64,000 nt of DNA, taken from assembly GCA_024508355.1 (NCBI GenBank), contig JAMZEJ010000004.1, positions 372,001-436,000 of the forward strand, in the 5' to 3' direction. The position numbers and the translations under genes were made by a program. Shown here one piece after another: positions 45,229-54,617 of the stretch. Each line of letters begins with the position of its first letter. Position 1 is the first letter of the stretch. Below the pieces are notes generated by a model. It made no database searches. It saw only the letters and a list, made by a program, of their open reading frames with translations, and had not been told where the DNA came from. The stretch is from Rhizosaccharibacter radicis. GTDB lineage: Bacteria; Pseudomonadota; Alphaproteobacteria; Acetobacterales; Acetobacteraceae.

Positions 45229-46062
45229 ATGCCTTCCCTTTCCCGACACCGCGCCCGTTCCGCCGCCGCTTCCGGGACGACGTTCCGGATCCCGGCCGTC
45301 GCCGCCGCCATGCTGCTGGCGACGATGCTTCCCGCCGCCGCGCAGATCACCACCAACCAGGGCGCGCTCGACTCCCTGGGGGGCGGCAAGGCTCCCGCGA
45401 AGGGGGCCACGCATCACGCGCTGGCCAAGCGGAAGACCCCGAACAAGGGCGCCCATCCCGCCGCCGCGAGGAAGCCCGCCGGTCATGCGGCCGCGCCGGC
45501 CCGCCCCGCACCTTCGCCGACGATCCCCGCGGCACCGCCGCCACCGCCCGTCCTCGGTCCGGCACCCGTGCAGGTGCCGACCCATGCCCCGCCGCCGCCG
45601 CCGCCGGTGCCGGTGGTGCAATCCGCGACGGGCAGCGTCGAGTCGCTGCCCACCGGCACCCGGATCGGCTTCGGGTCCGGCAGCGCCGATCTCAACCCGG
45701 CCACCATGAAGGCGCTGGGGGATTTCGCCGACAGCCTGAAGGCCGACCCCACCAAGCGCGCCGAGATCGAGGCCTACGGATCCGGCGCCCCGGACGATCC
45801 CTCCACGCCGCGCCGGGTGGCGCTGAGCCGCGGCCTGAACGCGCGCGCGGTGCTGATCAATGCCGGCATCCCGTCCACCCGCATCTATGTCCGCGCGATC
45901 GGTCTGCCGCATGACGGCGGATCGGCGGACCGGGTCGATCTGCGTCTCGTCGGGGCGGAAAAGGAAGGCGTCGCGCCGACCCAGGGTGCCGCGACGACGG
46001 CGGCGGCGCCCGCCGCCGGCGCTTCTCCTCCCCCCACCCCCGCGCCCGGAGGCGGCCAGTGA
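45229..46062 (+). CDS. OmpA/MotB-domain periplasmic protein
   Basis: 277 residues. A long signal peptide ends near MLLATMLPAAAQ. A Lys/Ala/Pro-rich linker follows, then an OmpA-like domain from about 145 to 245 (GTRIGFGSGSADLNPATMKAL, RVALSRGLNARAVLINAGIP), and a disordered Ala/Pro tail. It should bind peptidoglycan. Its stop overlaps the start of the MotA-like gene in a GTGA, so the three proteins of this operon probably form one envelope machine. Confidence 0.82.
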   Translation: MPSLSRHRARSAAASGTTFRIPAVAAAMLLATMLPAAAQITTNQGALDSLGGGKAPAKGATHHALAKRKTPNKGAHPAAARKPAGHAAAPARPAPSPTIPAAPPPPPVLGPAPVQVPTHAPPPPPPVPVVQSATGSVESLPTGTRIGFGSGSADLNPATMKALGDFADSLKADPTKRAEIEAYGSGAPDDPSTPRRVALSRGLNARAVLINAGIPSTRIYVRAIGLPHDGGSADRVDLRLVGAEKEGVAPTQGAATTAAAPAAGASPPPTPAPGGGQ

Positions 46063-47210
46063 CCCGTCCCACGACCTATGTGGCGAGGATGCTGTTGTTC
46101 CTGCTGCTGGTGGCGGCAGGGGTTTCGTTTCTGTGGCCGACCCTGGTCGGGGCGTTCAACAACAATCCGATCCTGAACGGCCTGATCCTCGCGGTGCTGC
46201 TGCTGGGCATCGCGTGGAACCTGCTGATGGTGCTGCGGCTCTCGCCCGAGGTGCGCTGGATCGAGACGCTGCGCCAGCCGCGGGCCGGGCTGACGCCGCC
46301 CCGTCCGCCGCGTCTGCTGGCGCCGATGGCGTCCATGCTGGCCACCCGCAACCGGGCCGACCGCCTCACCCTGTCCACCCCGGCGGCCCGGTCCCTGCTC
46401 GACAGCCTCAGCTCGCGCCTGGACGAAAGCCGCGAGCTCAGCCGCTACATGACCGGCCTGCTGATCTTCCTGGGCCTGCTCGGCACGTTCTGGGGCCTGC
46501 TGCAGACGGTGCATTCGATCGGCGGCGTGATCGGCTCCATGTCGGTCGGCTCGGGCGACGTGACCCAGATGTTCGACCAGCTCAAGAGCGGCCTCGCGGC
46601 CCCGTTGCACGGCATGGGCACCGCGTTCTCCGGCTCCATGTTCGGCCTCGCGGGATCGCTGGTGCTGGGCTTTCTCGATCTCACGGCCGGACAGGCTCAG
46701 AACCGGTTCTTCAACGAGCTCGAGGAATGGATCGCCGGCATCACCCGCTTTTCCGGCGGGGCGTTGTCCGTGGGCGAGGGCGAGGCGCCGATCCCGGCCT
46801 ATGTGCAGGCGCTGCTGGAACAAACGGCGGAGAACCTGGACGGGCTGCAAAGCGTGATGGCGCGCGGCGAAGATAACCGGGGCGCCCAGGTGCAGACGCT
46901 GTCCGCCCTGTCCGAGCGCATCGGCGGCCTCACCGAGCTGCTGCGGGCCAACCAGCAGATCATGATGCGGGTGGCGGAAAGCCAGACCGCGATGGCGCCG
47001 GCCCTGAAGCGTCTGGCCGATCCGCACGGCGCGGTGGATCCCGGCCGGGAGGAGCTGCGCGAGCACATGCGCAGCGTCGAGCGGCTGTTGAACCGGCTGC
47101 TGACGGAAGGCGAGCAGGGCCGGGTGCAGAGCACCGCCGAGTTGCGCAACGATCTGCGCGTGCTGACCCGCACCCTCGCGGCCCTCGGCGGCCCCGGGGA
47201 CGCGCGCTGA
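46059..47210 (+). CDS. MotA/TolQ/ExbB-like membrane protein
   Basis: 383 residues from GTG 46059. Hydrophobic helices at about 11-30, 38-58, 130-150 and 188-208 give the four-helix MotA/TolQ topology. LLIFLGLLGTFWGLLQTV is the pore-lining signature and APLHGMGTAFSGSMFGLAGS matches the second conserved helix. A ~170-residue cytoplasmic helical tail follows. Such proteins form the pentamer that turns proton flow into motion around a MotB/TolR dimer. No flagellar genes are near. Confidence 0.85.
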   Translation: MTRPTTYVARMLLFLLLVAAGVSFLWPTLVGAFNNNPILNGLILAVLLLGIAWNLLMVLRLSPEVRWIETLRQPRAGLTPPRPPRLLAPMASMLATRNRADRLTLSTPAARSLLDSLSSRLDESRELSRYMTGLLIFLGLLGTFWGLLQTVHSIGGVIGSMSVGSGDVTQMFDQLKSGLAAPLHGMGTAFSGSMFGLAGSLVLGFLDLTAGQAQNRFFNELEEWIAGITRFSGGALSVGEGEAPIPAYVQALLEQTAENLDGLQSVMARGEDNRGAQVQTLSALSERIGGLTELLRANQQIMMRVAESQTAMAPALKRLADPHGAVDPGREELREHMRSVERLLNRLLTEGEQGRVQSTAELRNDLRVLTRTLAALGGPGDAR

Positions 47211-47241
47211 TGCGGCGACGCGGCCGGCGGGACGCGTTCTG

Positions 47242-48222
47242 ATGCGCAGGCGCGGCGCCCGCGACAACGGCCTGCACGCGTGGCCGGGCTACGTGGACGC
47301 CCTGTCCACGCTGCTGATGGTGCTGATCTTCGTGCTGCTGGTGTTCGTGCTCGGGCAGGCGTTGCTGAGCGCTGCCCTCACCGGACGCCAGAGCGCGCTC
47401 GACAAGCTCACGCAGCAGATGGCCCAGCTGACCCAGCTCCTGGCCATGGAGAAGGGCAAGAGCCACGGGTTCGAGCTGCAGGTGGCGACGCTCAAGGACG
47501 CGCAGAACAAGGCCGCGGCCGACGAGGCCGCGCTTCGCGGCCAGCTTTCCACCGTGACCAGCCAGCTCACCGGGCAGACCAGGCTTTCGGCCGAGGCCCA
47601 GGGCCAGGTGACGCTGCTGAACCAGCAGCTGGCCGAGCTTCAGAAACAGCTCGCCGCCATCGCGGCCGCGCTGGACGTCGCGAAGAAGGACGTGACCGAC
47701 CGCGACGCGAAGATCACCGATCTGGGCAACAAGCTGAACCTGGCGCTGGCCGACAAGGTGGAGCAGCTCAAGCGCTATCGCTCGGAGTTCTACGGGCGGC
47801 TGAGCGAGGTGCTGGCGCACCGGCCGGGCATCCAGGTGGTCGGGGACCGCTTCGTGTTCCAGAGCGAGGTGTTGTTTCCCCCGGGCAGCGCCGAGCTGAG
47901 CAAGACCGGCACCGAGCAGATCCGGACGCTGGCGCGCACGCTCAAGCAGATCGCGAAGGACATTCCTTCCGATCTGCACTGGGTGCTGCGGGTGGACGGC
48001 CACGCGGACCGCCAGCCGATCACCGGGTCCAGCTTCCCGACCAACTGGGAATTGTCGGCGGCGCGCGCCATCACCGTGGTCAAGCTGCTGGTGGCCGAAG
48101 GGGTGAAGCCGCAGAACCTCGCCGCCACCGCCTTCTCCCAGTACCAGCCGCTCGATGCCGGCAACACGCCCGCCGCGTTCGCCAAGAACCGCCGCATCGA
48201 GCTTCGGCTGACCGATCGCTGA
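47242..48222 (+). CDS. MotB-like peptidoglycan-binding protein
   Basis: 326 residues. One membrane helix starts at [20 protein letters not shown], with Asp19 at the position of the proton-binding aspartate of MotB. A long coiled coil (about 50-165, [18 protein letters not shown]) leads to an OmpA-like domain ([40 protein letters not shown]). It lies 31 bases after the MotA-like gene. The coiled coil is far longer than in flagellar MotB, suggesting a different reach through the periplasm. Confidence 0.87.
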   Translation: MRRRGARDNGLHAWPGYVDALSTLLMVLIFVLLVFVLGQALLSAALTGRQSALDKLTQQMAQLTQLLAMEKGKSHGFELQVATLKDAQNKAAADEAALRGQLSTVTSQLTGQTRLSAEAQGQVTLLNQQLAELQKQLAAIAAALDVAKKDVTDRDAKITDLGNKLNLALADKVEQLKRYRSEFYGRLSEVLAHRPGIQVVGDRFVFQSEVLFPPGSAELSKTGTEQIRTLARTLKQIAKDIPSDLHWVLRVDGHADRQPITGSSFPTNWELSAARAITVVKLLVAEGVKPQNLAATAFSQYQPLDAGNTPAAFAKNRRIELRLTDR

Positions 48223-48229
48223 GCACGCG

Positions 48230-48250
48230 CCGGCGGCAACGTCCCGCCGG
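48230..48250. repeat. Hairpin after the MotB-like gene
   Basis: CCGGCGG / CCGCCGG with a 7-base loop lies 7 bases after the stop codon and before the chemoreceptor gene. No T run; a possible weak terminator separating the two units. Confidence 0.35.
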
Positions 48251-48325
48251 TTAGCGAAAGCTTCATCTCCCGGCCGCAGCATTTCCCTCCGGAAGTCGTC
48301 CGCGCGCGATGACGAGGGGGGAAGC

Positions 48326-50074
48326 ATGAAACGCTGGCTGCGGCGCCGGATCACCAGGATTTCGCGACCACGAGGAGCCCCGGCATCGCGGCTGATGGTC
48401 CTGCGGTCGATCGGCATGAAGCTGCTGCTGGCCTTCTCGATGCTGCTGCTGGTGATGGCGGCACTGGGACTTTTCGCCGTGCAACGGCTGGGCCTGCTGG
48501 AACAGGCCTCCGCCGGGATCAGCAATCTCTACCTGCCTCTCACCCGCACCATCGCCCAGCTCGACCGCCAGACCATGCTGTGCCGGCAGCTCGAGGCGGA
48601 GGCCGCCCTTTCCTCCGATCCAGGCACCCGCGGCACCGTGCGCGCCGACCTGACGGCCCTGCTGCGGGAAGTGGACCGCACCATGACCACCCTGCCCGCC
48701 CTGCTCGGGCCGGCCGGCGAGGGAAGCGCCATCTTCACGCTTCGATCGGCGTGGAGCGACTACGCCGCGCTCGACGTCAAGTATTTCCAGCTGGTCGACA
48801 GCTCCAACATCGACAACGCGTCCGAGCTCTACCTGGGCGACATGCGCAACGCCTATGCGGCCTTCCAGGACAAGCTCCGATCGGAGATCCAGGTCGTCGG
48901 CATCAAGGCGGACATGGCCACCGGAGACGCCGGCAGCGCCGGCCGCTCGGCGCGACGCCTTATCCTCGGCGCGATCTTGCTCACCACCGTTCTTTGCGCC
49001 GGCGTCGGCGTCCTGCTGGGCCGCGCCATCGCCCGACCGCTCGGACAGATGACCCAGATCATGAAACGCCTCGCGGCCGGCGACCTGCAGGTGAAGGTGC
49101 CGTTCGAGCGCCGGCGGGACGAGATCGGACTGATGGCGACGGCACTGAGGGTGTTCAAGGACGGCATGATCGACGCCGAGCGACTGGCGGCCGAAGCGGC
49201 CGATGCCACGAGGCGGCGCGAGCTGAGGGCCACCCGCGTGGAAACCTTGGCGCGCGGCTTCGAAGCGCAGACCGCCGAGATGATCGAGACACTATCCGGC
49301 GCCGCCGCCGAGCTCGAACGCACGGCGAGGTCGATGGACGACGCGATCGCGCAGACCGGCGAGCAGTCGGACAAGGTGAAGCTCGCGGCGCACACGGTCG
49401 ATCAGGGCGTCCAGGGCGTGGCGGTGGCCAGCGAGCAGCTCAGCGCTTCGATCCGCGAGATCTCCCGGCAGGCCGCGGACGGTGCCGGCCGCGCGTCGGA
49501 TGCCGCCACGGAAGTGCGCCAGGCCGATGACGTAGTGGCGCAACTGGCGCAGTCCTCGCTCAGGGTCGAGCAGATCAGCGGCATGATCTCCGCCATCGCC
49601 AGCCAGACCAACCTGCTGGCGTTGAACGCCACCATCGAGGCCGCGCGCGCCGGTTCGGCGGGCCGCGGCTTCGCGGTGGTGGCCTCCGAGGTGAAATCGC
49701 TGGCCGACCAAACGGCGCGGGCGACGCAGGACGTGCTCGAACAGGTGAGGCAGATCAGGCAGTCCACGGGCGCCGCGATCGGAGCCTTCGCCAGCATCGG
49801 CCAGCGCGTGGGCGCCATCGGTCAGGCCGCGGACGCGATCAACGCCGCGGTGGAGCAGCAGGGTATCGCCACCGGCGAGATCGCCCTCAACGTGCAGCAG
49901 ACGGCGGAAAGCACCCGCATCGTGGTCGACAGCATCGCCACGGTCAGCCGGAACGCCCGAAACAACGAGAGCGCCGCCGCTCAGATGCTGGCATCGGCCG
50001 GCAACCTGTCGCGGCAGGCCGAGGCCCTGGACCACCAGATCCGCAGTTTTCTCGACGGGGTCCAGGCAGCCTGA
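48326..50074 (+). CDS. Methyl-accepting chemotaxis protein
   Basis: 582 residues, ATG preceded by GAGGGGGGAAGC. TM1 at about 31-52, a helical periplasmic sensor region to about 210, TM2 at 211-233, then HAMP ([20 protein letters not shown]). The signalling hairpin tip is [20 protein letters not shown] and the following residues [12 protein letters not shown]. The sensor domain looks like a four-helix bundle; the ligand is unknown. No che or flagellar genes are in the window, so it may serve a distant array or the MotAB-like system upstream. Confidence 0.93.
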   Translation: MKRWLRRRITRISRPRGAPASRLMVLRSIGMKLLLAFSMLLLVMAALGLFAVQRLGLLEQASAGISNLYLPLTRTIAQLDRQTMLCRQLEAEAALSSDPGTRGTVRADLTALLREVDRTMTTLPALLGPAGEGSAIFTLRSAWSDYAALDVKYFQLVDSSNIDNASELYLGDMRNAYAAFQDKLRSEIQVVGIKADMATGDAGSAGRSARRLILGAILLTTVLCAGVGVLLGRAIARPLGQMTQIMKRLAAGDLQVKVPFERRRDEIGLMATALRVFKDGMIDAERLAAEAADATRRRELRATRVETLARGFEAQTAEMIETLSGAAAELERTARSMDDAIAQTGEQSDKVKLAAHTVDQGVQGVAVASEQLSASIREISRQAADGAGRASDAATEVRQADDVVAQLAQSSLRVEQISGMISAIASQTNLLALNATIEAARAGSAGRGFAVVASEVKSLADQTARATQDVLEQVRQIRQSTGAAIGAFASIGQRVGAIGQAADAINAAVEQQGIATGEIALNVQQTAESTRIVVDSIATVSRNARNNESAAAQMLASAGNLSRQAEALDHQIRSFLDGVQAA

Positions 50075-50502
50075 TCGCCGGCCAAGGCCGCAGGATCTTG
50101 GCGCCCATCATGTCGTCCGAAGGCGCGGGTCAGGTCTGTTTCGGATAGCGTGCATGGCAGAAGCGGCCAACATGGCGCCCCGCCGCCGGAGATCCCGGCG
50201 GACCAACCAGGGCGCGATTCTCGTCCCGGAAGGTGGGAAGACCGAGACTCCCGGCGCCATCGAGAGCCTCTCCATACGCTGGCCACCGGGCCAACCGCGA
50301 GCGACCCGCCCCCAAGCCGCCGGACTGGGCGAGACCCGAGAGGAAGAGGCCGACATCCGCCGTCCGCTTCCCGCGCCCGAGCGGCATGCCATGCAAGGAG
50401 GAACCTCCCCGCCTTCCGCTCGTCGTCGCAGCATCGTCGCGGCGAGCATACCGACCGTTCGCGGCGGCGGGACGATCCTCCCCCAGGGAGAGGGTCAGCC
50501 TC
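50075..50502. other. Intergenic region between convergent genes
   Basis: About 430 bases between the chemoreceptor and the pyrimidine cluster. Open frames occur on both strands, with Arg/Pro-rich translations and no ribosome sites. No RNA, terminator with T run or repeat is seen. Confidence 0.4.
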
Positions 50503-51801
50503 CTATGGGGACAGGTTCCCATGCCGGGCAGCCGCGAGGCGCCGGTCGGTATCGAGCACGGCGCGCAGCAGCACGTTGGCCCCGGCGGCGACATGATCCT
50601 TTTCCGCGCTCTCGGCCTCGTTGTGGCTGAGACCCCCCGCGCACGGGACGAAGATCATCGTGGTGGGCGCCACGGCGGCCACGTAGGCCGCGTCATGCCC
50701 CGCCCCGGAAATGATCTCCCGCGCAGGGAAACCGAGCCCTGCGGCAGCCTCGCGGACCGCAGCGATGCACTCCCCGTCGAAGCGGACCGCCGGCTTGTTC
50801 CAGACGTCGTCGACGCGGAACCCGAGCCCGCGCGCATCCTCGGCGAACCGCGCGCGCATCGCCGCTTCCATCTCGTCCAGCACCGCGTCGGACGGGTGCC
50901 GCAGATCGACCGTGAAGAACACCTGCCCGGGCACGACATTGCGGCTGTTGGGGCGGCATTCGATCAATCCGACCGTGCCCACCGCGTCCGGCGCATGGGC
51001 GGCCGCGATGTCGCCCACGCTGCGGACCATCGCGGCGGCCGTCAGCAGGGCGTCCTGGCGCAGACGCATCGGCGTCGCGCCGGCATGGCCCTCCTGGCCG
51101 TCCACCGTCACCTCGTACCAGCGCATGCCCTGCACGCCGGTGACGATCCCGATCACCTTGTTCTCGGCTTCCAGAACAGGTCCCTGCTCGATATGCAGCT
51201 CGAACAGCGCGGACAGGGGATGCTGGCCGCAAGGTTCCGCCCCGCGATATCCGATCGCTTCCAGCGCGGTCCCGAAGCGCTCGCCGCCACGATCCGTGCG
51301 GTCGCACGCCCAGGCACGGGAAAAGGCACCGGCGAACACACCGGAGGACAACATCGCCGGCGCGAAGCGGGAGCCCTCCTCGTTGCTCCAGTTCACCACC
51401 TCGATCGGCGCCTCGGTCTTGATGCCGGTCTCGTGCAGCGTTCGCAGCAGCTCGAGCCCGGCGAGCACGCCGATGATGCCGTCGTACTTGCCGCCGGTCG
51501 GCTGGGTGTCGAGGTGGCTGCCGACGGCGATCGGAGCCAGCGCCGGATTCCGTCCTTCGCGCCGCGCGAAGATGTTGCCCATGTCGTCCACGGTGACGCG
51601 GCAGCCGATCGCCTCGCAGCGGGCCACGAACCAGTCGCGCACCTGGCGGTCGAGATCGGTGAGCGCCAGGCGACAGATGCCGCCCTTCGCCGTGGCGCCG
51701 ATCTGCGCCGTTTCGGCGATGCTGTTCCAGAGACGATCGGGATCGACCGCCAGATTGCCGCCACGGCCGCTCGTGCCGGTGCCGACGGGCTCGGCACTCA
51801 T
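50503..51801 (-). CDS. Hydantoinase/carbamoylase-family amidase (N-carbamoyl-beta-alanine amidohydrolase)
   Basis: 432 residues, M20 peptidase fold. PIAVGSHLDTQPTGGKYDG, VVNWSNEEGSRFAPAM and LFELHIEQGPVLEAENK supply the metal ligands; GAGHDAAYVA follows near the end. The family includes beta-ureidopropionase, allantoate amidohydrolase and L-carbamoylase. The pyrimidine context points to hydrolysis of N-carbamoyl-beta-alanine to beta-alanine, CO2 and ammonia. The ATG overlaps the preA stop in an ATGA, so it is the last gene of the preT-preA operon. Confidence 0.9.
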   Translation of the reverse strand: MSAEPVGTGTSGRGGNLAVDPDRLWNSIAETAQIGATAKGGICRLALTDLDRQVRDWFVARCEAIGCRVTVDDMGNIFARREGRNPALAPIAVGSHLDTQPTGGKYDGIIGVLAGLELLRTLHETGIKTEAPIEVVNWSNEEGSRFAPAMLSSGVFAGAFSRAWACDRTDRGGERFGTALEAIGYRGAEPCGQHPLSALFELHIEQGPVLEAENKVIGIVTGVQGMRWYEVTVDGQEGHAGATPMRLRQDALLTAAAMVRSVGDIAAAHAPDAVGTVGLIECRPNSRNVVPGQVFFTVDLRHPSDAVLDEMEAAMRARFAEDARGLGFRVDDVWNKPAVRFDGECIAAVREAAAGLGFPAREIISGAGHDAAYVAAVAPTTMIFVPCAGGLSHNEAESAEKDHVAAGANVLLRAVLDTDRRLAAARHGNLSP

Positions 51802-53081
51802 ATCGCCGCCTCCGGCGCGACGACGGCCGCATTCTCCGGGTGGTTCGGATGCTGCCGCCACACCATGCGCTCCTGCGTCGCCGGTTGCGGCACCATGGTG
51901 ATGCAGTCGTCCACCGGACAGACATGGGCGCACAGGTTGCAGCCCACGCATTCCTCGTCGATCACCTCGTAGCGACGACCCGGAAGCTTGGCGATCGACT
52001 GGTGCGAGGTGTCCTCGCAGGCCACGTGGCACTTCCCGCAGGAGATGCACAGGTCCTGATCGATGTGCGCGATGGTGTGGAAATTGAGGTTGAGATCGCC
52101 CCACTGCACGTAGTTGCGGTTGGCGAGCCCGCGGAAGGACGCGATGTCGGCATAGCCCTTCGCATCCATCCAGTTGTTCAGCCCGTCGATCATCTCCGAG
52201 ACGATGCGGAAGCCGTGATGCATCGCCGCGGTGCAGACCTGCACGCCGGACGCGCCCATGGCGATGAACTCCGCCGCGTCTCGCCAGCTCGACACGCCGC
52301 CCATGCCAGAGATCGGAAGGCCGCGCATCGTCGGGTCGCGCGCGATGTCGCCCAGCATGCGCAGCGCGATCGGCTTCACCGCGGGACCGCAATAGCCGCC
52401 ATGCGTGCCCTGCCCGTCCACCGACGGCAGCGGCGTCATGGCATCGAGATCGACGGCCACCACGGACTGGATCGTGTTGATCAACGACACGGCGTCGGCG
52501 CCGCCCTTCCATGCCGCGCGGGCGGGATGCAGGATGTTGGTGATGTTGGGTGTCAGCTTCACGATCACCGGCATGCGGGTGTTCTGCTTGCACCAGCGCG
52601 TGACCATCTCGACATACTCGGGCACCTGCCCCACCGCCGACCCCATATTGCGCTCGCTCATGCCATGAGGGCAGCCGAAATTCAGCTCGATGCCGTCGCA
52701 GCCGGTATCTTCGACGATCGGCAGGATGGCGCGCCAGCTTTCCTCCACGCACGGCACCATCAGGCTGACGACGATCGCCCGATCCGGGAAGTCGCGCTTG
52801 ATGCGCTTGATCTCGGCGATGTTGGTGGCGAGCGGGCGGTCCGTGATCAGCTCGATGTTGTTGAATCCCGCCATGCGCTGGCCGTTGTGGGACACCGCGC
52901 CGTAGCGGGACGACACGTTCACCACCGGCGGATCCTCGCCCAGCGTCTTCCACACCACGCCGCCCCAGCCCGCTTCGAGCGCCCGGCGCACGTTGTATTC
53001 CTTGTCGGTCGGCGGCGCGGACGCCAGCCAGAACGGGTTCGGCGCCCGGATGCCGCCGACGTCGCAGCGCAGATCAGCCAT
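51798..53081 (-). CDS. preA: NAD-dependent dihydropyrimidine dehydrogenase, subunit PreA
   Basis: 427 residues. FMN-binding dihydroorotate-dehydrogenase-like barrel with the active-site Cys137 in ELNFGCPHGMSERNMG. The C-terminus has two 4Fe-4S clusters: CISCGKCHVAC and CVGCNLCAHVCPVDD. With PreT it reduces uracil and thymine to the 5,6-dihydro forms. Start 53081 overlaps the preT end by 8 bases. Confidence 0.95.
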   Translation of the reverse strand: MADLRCDVGGIRAPNPFWLASAPPTDKEYNVRRALEAGWGGVVWKTLGEDPPVVNVSSRYGAVSHNGQRMAGFNNIELITDRPLATNIAEIKRIKRDFPDRAIVVSLMVPCVEESWRAILPIVEDTGCDGIELNFGCPHGMSERNMGSAVGQVPEYVEMVTRWCKQNTRMPVIVKLTPNITNILHPARAAWKGGADAVSLINTIQSVVAVDLDAMTPLPSVDGQGTHGGYCGPAVKPIALRMLGDIARDPTMRGLPISGMGGVSSWRDAAEFIAMGASGVQVCTAAMHHGFRIVSEMIDGLNNWMDAKGYADIASFRGLANRNYVQWGDLNLNFHTIAHIDQDLCISCGKCHVACEDTSHQSIAKLPGRRYEVIDEECVGCNLCAHVCPVDDCITMVPQPATQERMVWRQHPNHPENAAVVAPEAAI

Positions 53082-54480
53082 TGGCCATCTTCTCCATCCC
53101 ACGGACCGGCCGGGGCGCAGCCGTCGTTGCATCGGCCGGGAGCGTTGCCGGCGCATTCGTGAGGGCGCGGTGGATGGCTTCTGCCGCATCGCGCCCTTCG
53201 GCGACCGCCACCACGGTGAGATCGTTGCCGGCGGTGCAGTCGCCGCCCGCATACACCATCGGCAGCGAGGTGCGTCCTTCCGAATCCACCGCGATCCGGC
53301 CGCCCGATATCGCGAGGATCTCGCCGAACGGCTCCGGATCGAACAACTGCCCGACGGCCTTGAGGACCATGTCGGCCGGCTCGAGCTCGCGTGCGCCGCC
53401 GGCGGTCTCGAACTCGATGCCCGTCACCGTCCCGTCCGCGCCGTGCAACGCGATCGGCACGCTCCAGTAGCGGATGCGGATGTTGCTGGTGCGGGCCCAA
53501 TCCTGCTCGAACCCAGTCGCCGACATATGCTCCGGACCACGCCGGTAGGCGATCGTGACCTCGGCCGCGCCGAGCCGCTTGGCCTGCATCGCTGCATCCA
53601 CCGCCGTGTTGCCGCCCCCGATCACCACCACCCGGTCGCCGACAGGCACGGTCGCCTTGTCTTCCGCCTGCCGCAGCGCACGGATGAAATCGACCGCGTC
53701 GAGCACCCCGGCGAGCGAGGCGGCATCCCCCGCCGCCGAGGCTCCGGCCGCGGGCAGCGACAAGGCACGCACCGCTCCCTGCCCGACGCCGAGAAACACC
53801 GCATCGTATTCGGCACGCAGCGCCGCGAGCGTGACCTGCTCGCCGAGCTTCTGGCCATGCCGCACCTCGATGCCGCCCACGCCCAGGATGAACTCCAGCT
53901 CGCGCTGCGCGAACTCATCCGGCAGCTTGTAGGCGGCGATGCCGTACTCGTTGAGGCCGCCGCCCTTCGCTTTCGCCTCGAACACCACCACCTCGTGGCC
54001 ATGCATCGCCAGGCGATGCGCGCAGGCGAGCCCCGCCGGCCCCGCTCCCACCACCGCCACGCGGCGGCCGGTGGTAGGCGCGCGGCGGAAGGGCTGGCTG
54101 CCGGTGCGCATCTGCCAATCGGTGGCGTGACGCTGCAGGGCGCCGATCACCACGGGCTTGTTCTCCTGCGCGGTCCGCACGCACGCCTGCTCGCACAGGA
54201 TCTCGGTGGGACAGACACGCGCGCAGGAGCCGCCGAAGATGTTGGATCGCAGGATCGTCTCGGCCGAACCTCGGAGGTTGCCGTCCGCGATGCGGGCGAT
54301 GAAGCCGGGAATGTCGATGCCGGTGGGACAGGCCTCGATGCACGGGGCGTCGTAGCAATAGTAGCAGCGTTCCGCTTCCACCCGCGCCTGGGTCGGCGTG
54401 AGTGCCGGATGCGCGTCGGAGAACGCCACTGCGTAGCCGCATTGGTCGAGGCGGCCGCCCCTGATCCTATCGCCGTCCAT
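53074..54480 (-). CDS. preT: NAD-dependent dihydropyrimidine dehydrogenase, subunit PreT
   Basis: 468 residues from the ATG at 54480, which has AGGAG 5 bases upstream. GltD-like: cysteine motifs CYYCYDAPCIEACPTG and CARVCPTEILCEQAC for 4Fe-4S, then FAD site VVGAGPAGLACAHRL and NAD(P) site VVVIGGGNTAVDAAMQ. It passes electrons from NAD(P)H to PreA. A RutR-like palindrome lies about 60 bases upstream, where it could control the whole preT-preA-amidase operon. Confidence 0.95.
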   Translation of the reverse strand: MDGDRIRGGRLDQCGYAVAFSDAHPALTPTQARVEAERCYYCYDAPCIEACPTGIDIPGFIARIADGNLRGSAETILRSNIFGGSCARVCPTEILCEQACVRTAQENKPVVIGALQRHATDWQMRTGSQPFRRAPTTGRRVAVVGAGPAGLACAHRLAMHGHEVVVFEAKAKGGGLNEYGIAAYKLPDEFAQRELEFILGVGGIEVRHGQKLGEQVTLAALRAEYDAVFLGVGQGAVRALSLPAAGASAAGDAASLAGVLDAVDFIRALRQAEDKATVPVGDRVVVIGGGNTAVDAAMQAKRLGAAEVTIAYRRGPEHMSATGFEQDWARTSNIRIRYWSVPIALHGADGTVTGIEFETAGGARELEPADMVLKAVGQLFDPEPFGEILAISGGRIAVDSEGRTSLPMVYAGGDCTAGNDLTVVAVAEGRDAAEAIHRALTNAPATLPADATTAAPRPVRGMEKMANG

Positions 54481-54540
54481 GATGGCTCCTGCGCTGTCAC
54501 CGCAAAGGTGCGCGCGATCGAAGCACTTCGTCAAGCAAAG

Positions 54541-54556
54541 TTGATTGGTCGGTCAA
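54541..54556. promoter_or_regulatory. Candidate RutR operator before preT
   Basis: TTGATTGGTCGGTCAA matches 10 of the 14 fixed positions of the E. coli RutR site TTGACCANNTGGTCAA, including the complete TTGA and GGTCAA ends. On the minus strand it contains TTGACC, a possible -35 for preT. A RutR orthologue is encoded 1.3 kb away. Consensus from memory. Confidence 0.55.
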
Positions 54557-54617
54557 GAATGCTCAATGGATGATCATAAGCCCGCATTCCGGGCAGATCA
54601 TCCCCCCGCCCGATCAG

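Noticed and set aside
46059-48222. Flagellar motor motA-motB or Zorya defence pair
   Set aside because: No flagellar genes are present and the MotB-like coiled coil is too long for a stator; no ZorC, ZorD or ZorE-like gene follows. The pair is reported as a system of unknown role instead.
50154-50630. Open frames in the gap after the chemoreceptor
   Set aside because: Several overlapping frames on both strands, all Arg/Pro/Ala-rich without ribosome sites. One also runs into the amidase gene antisense.
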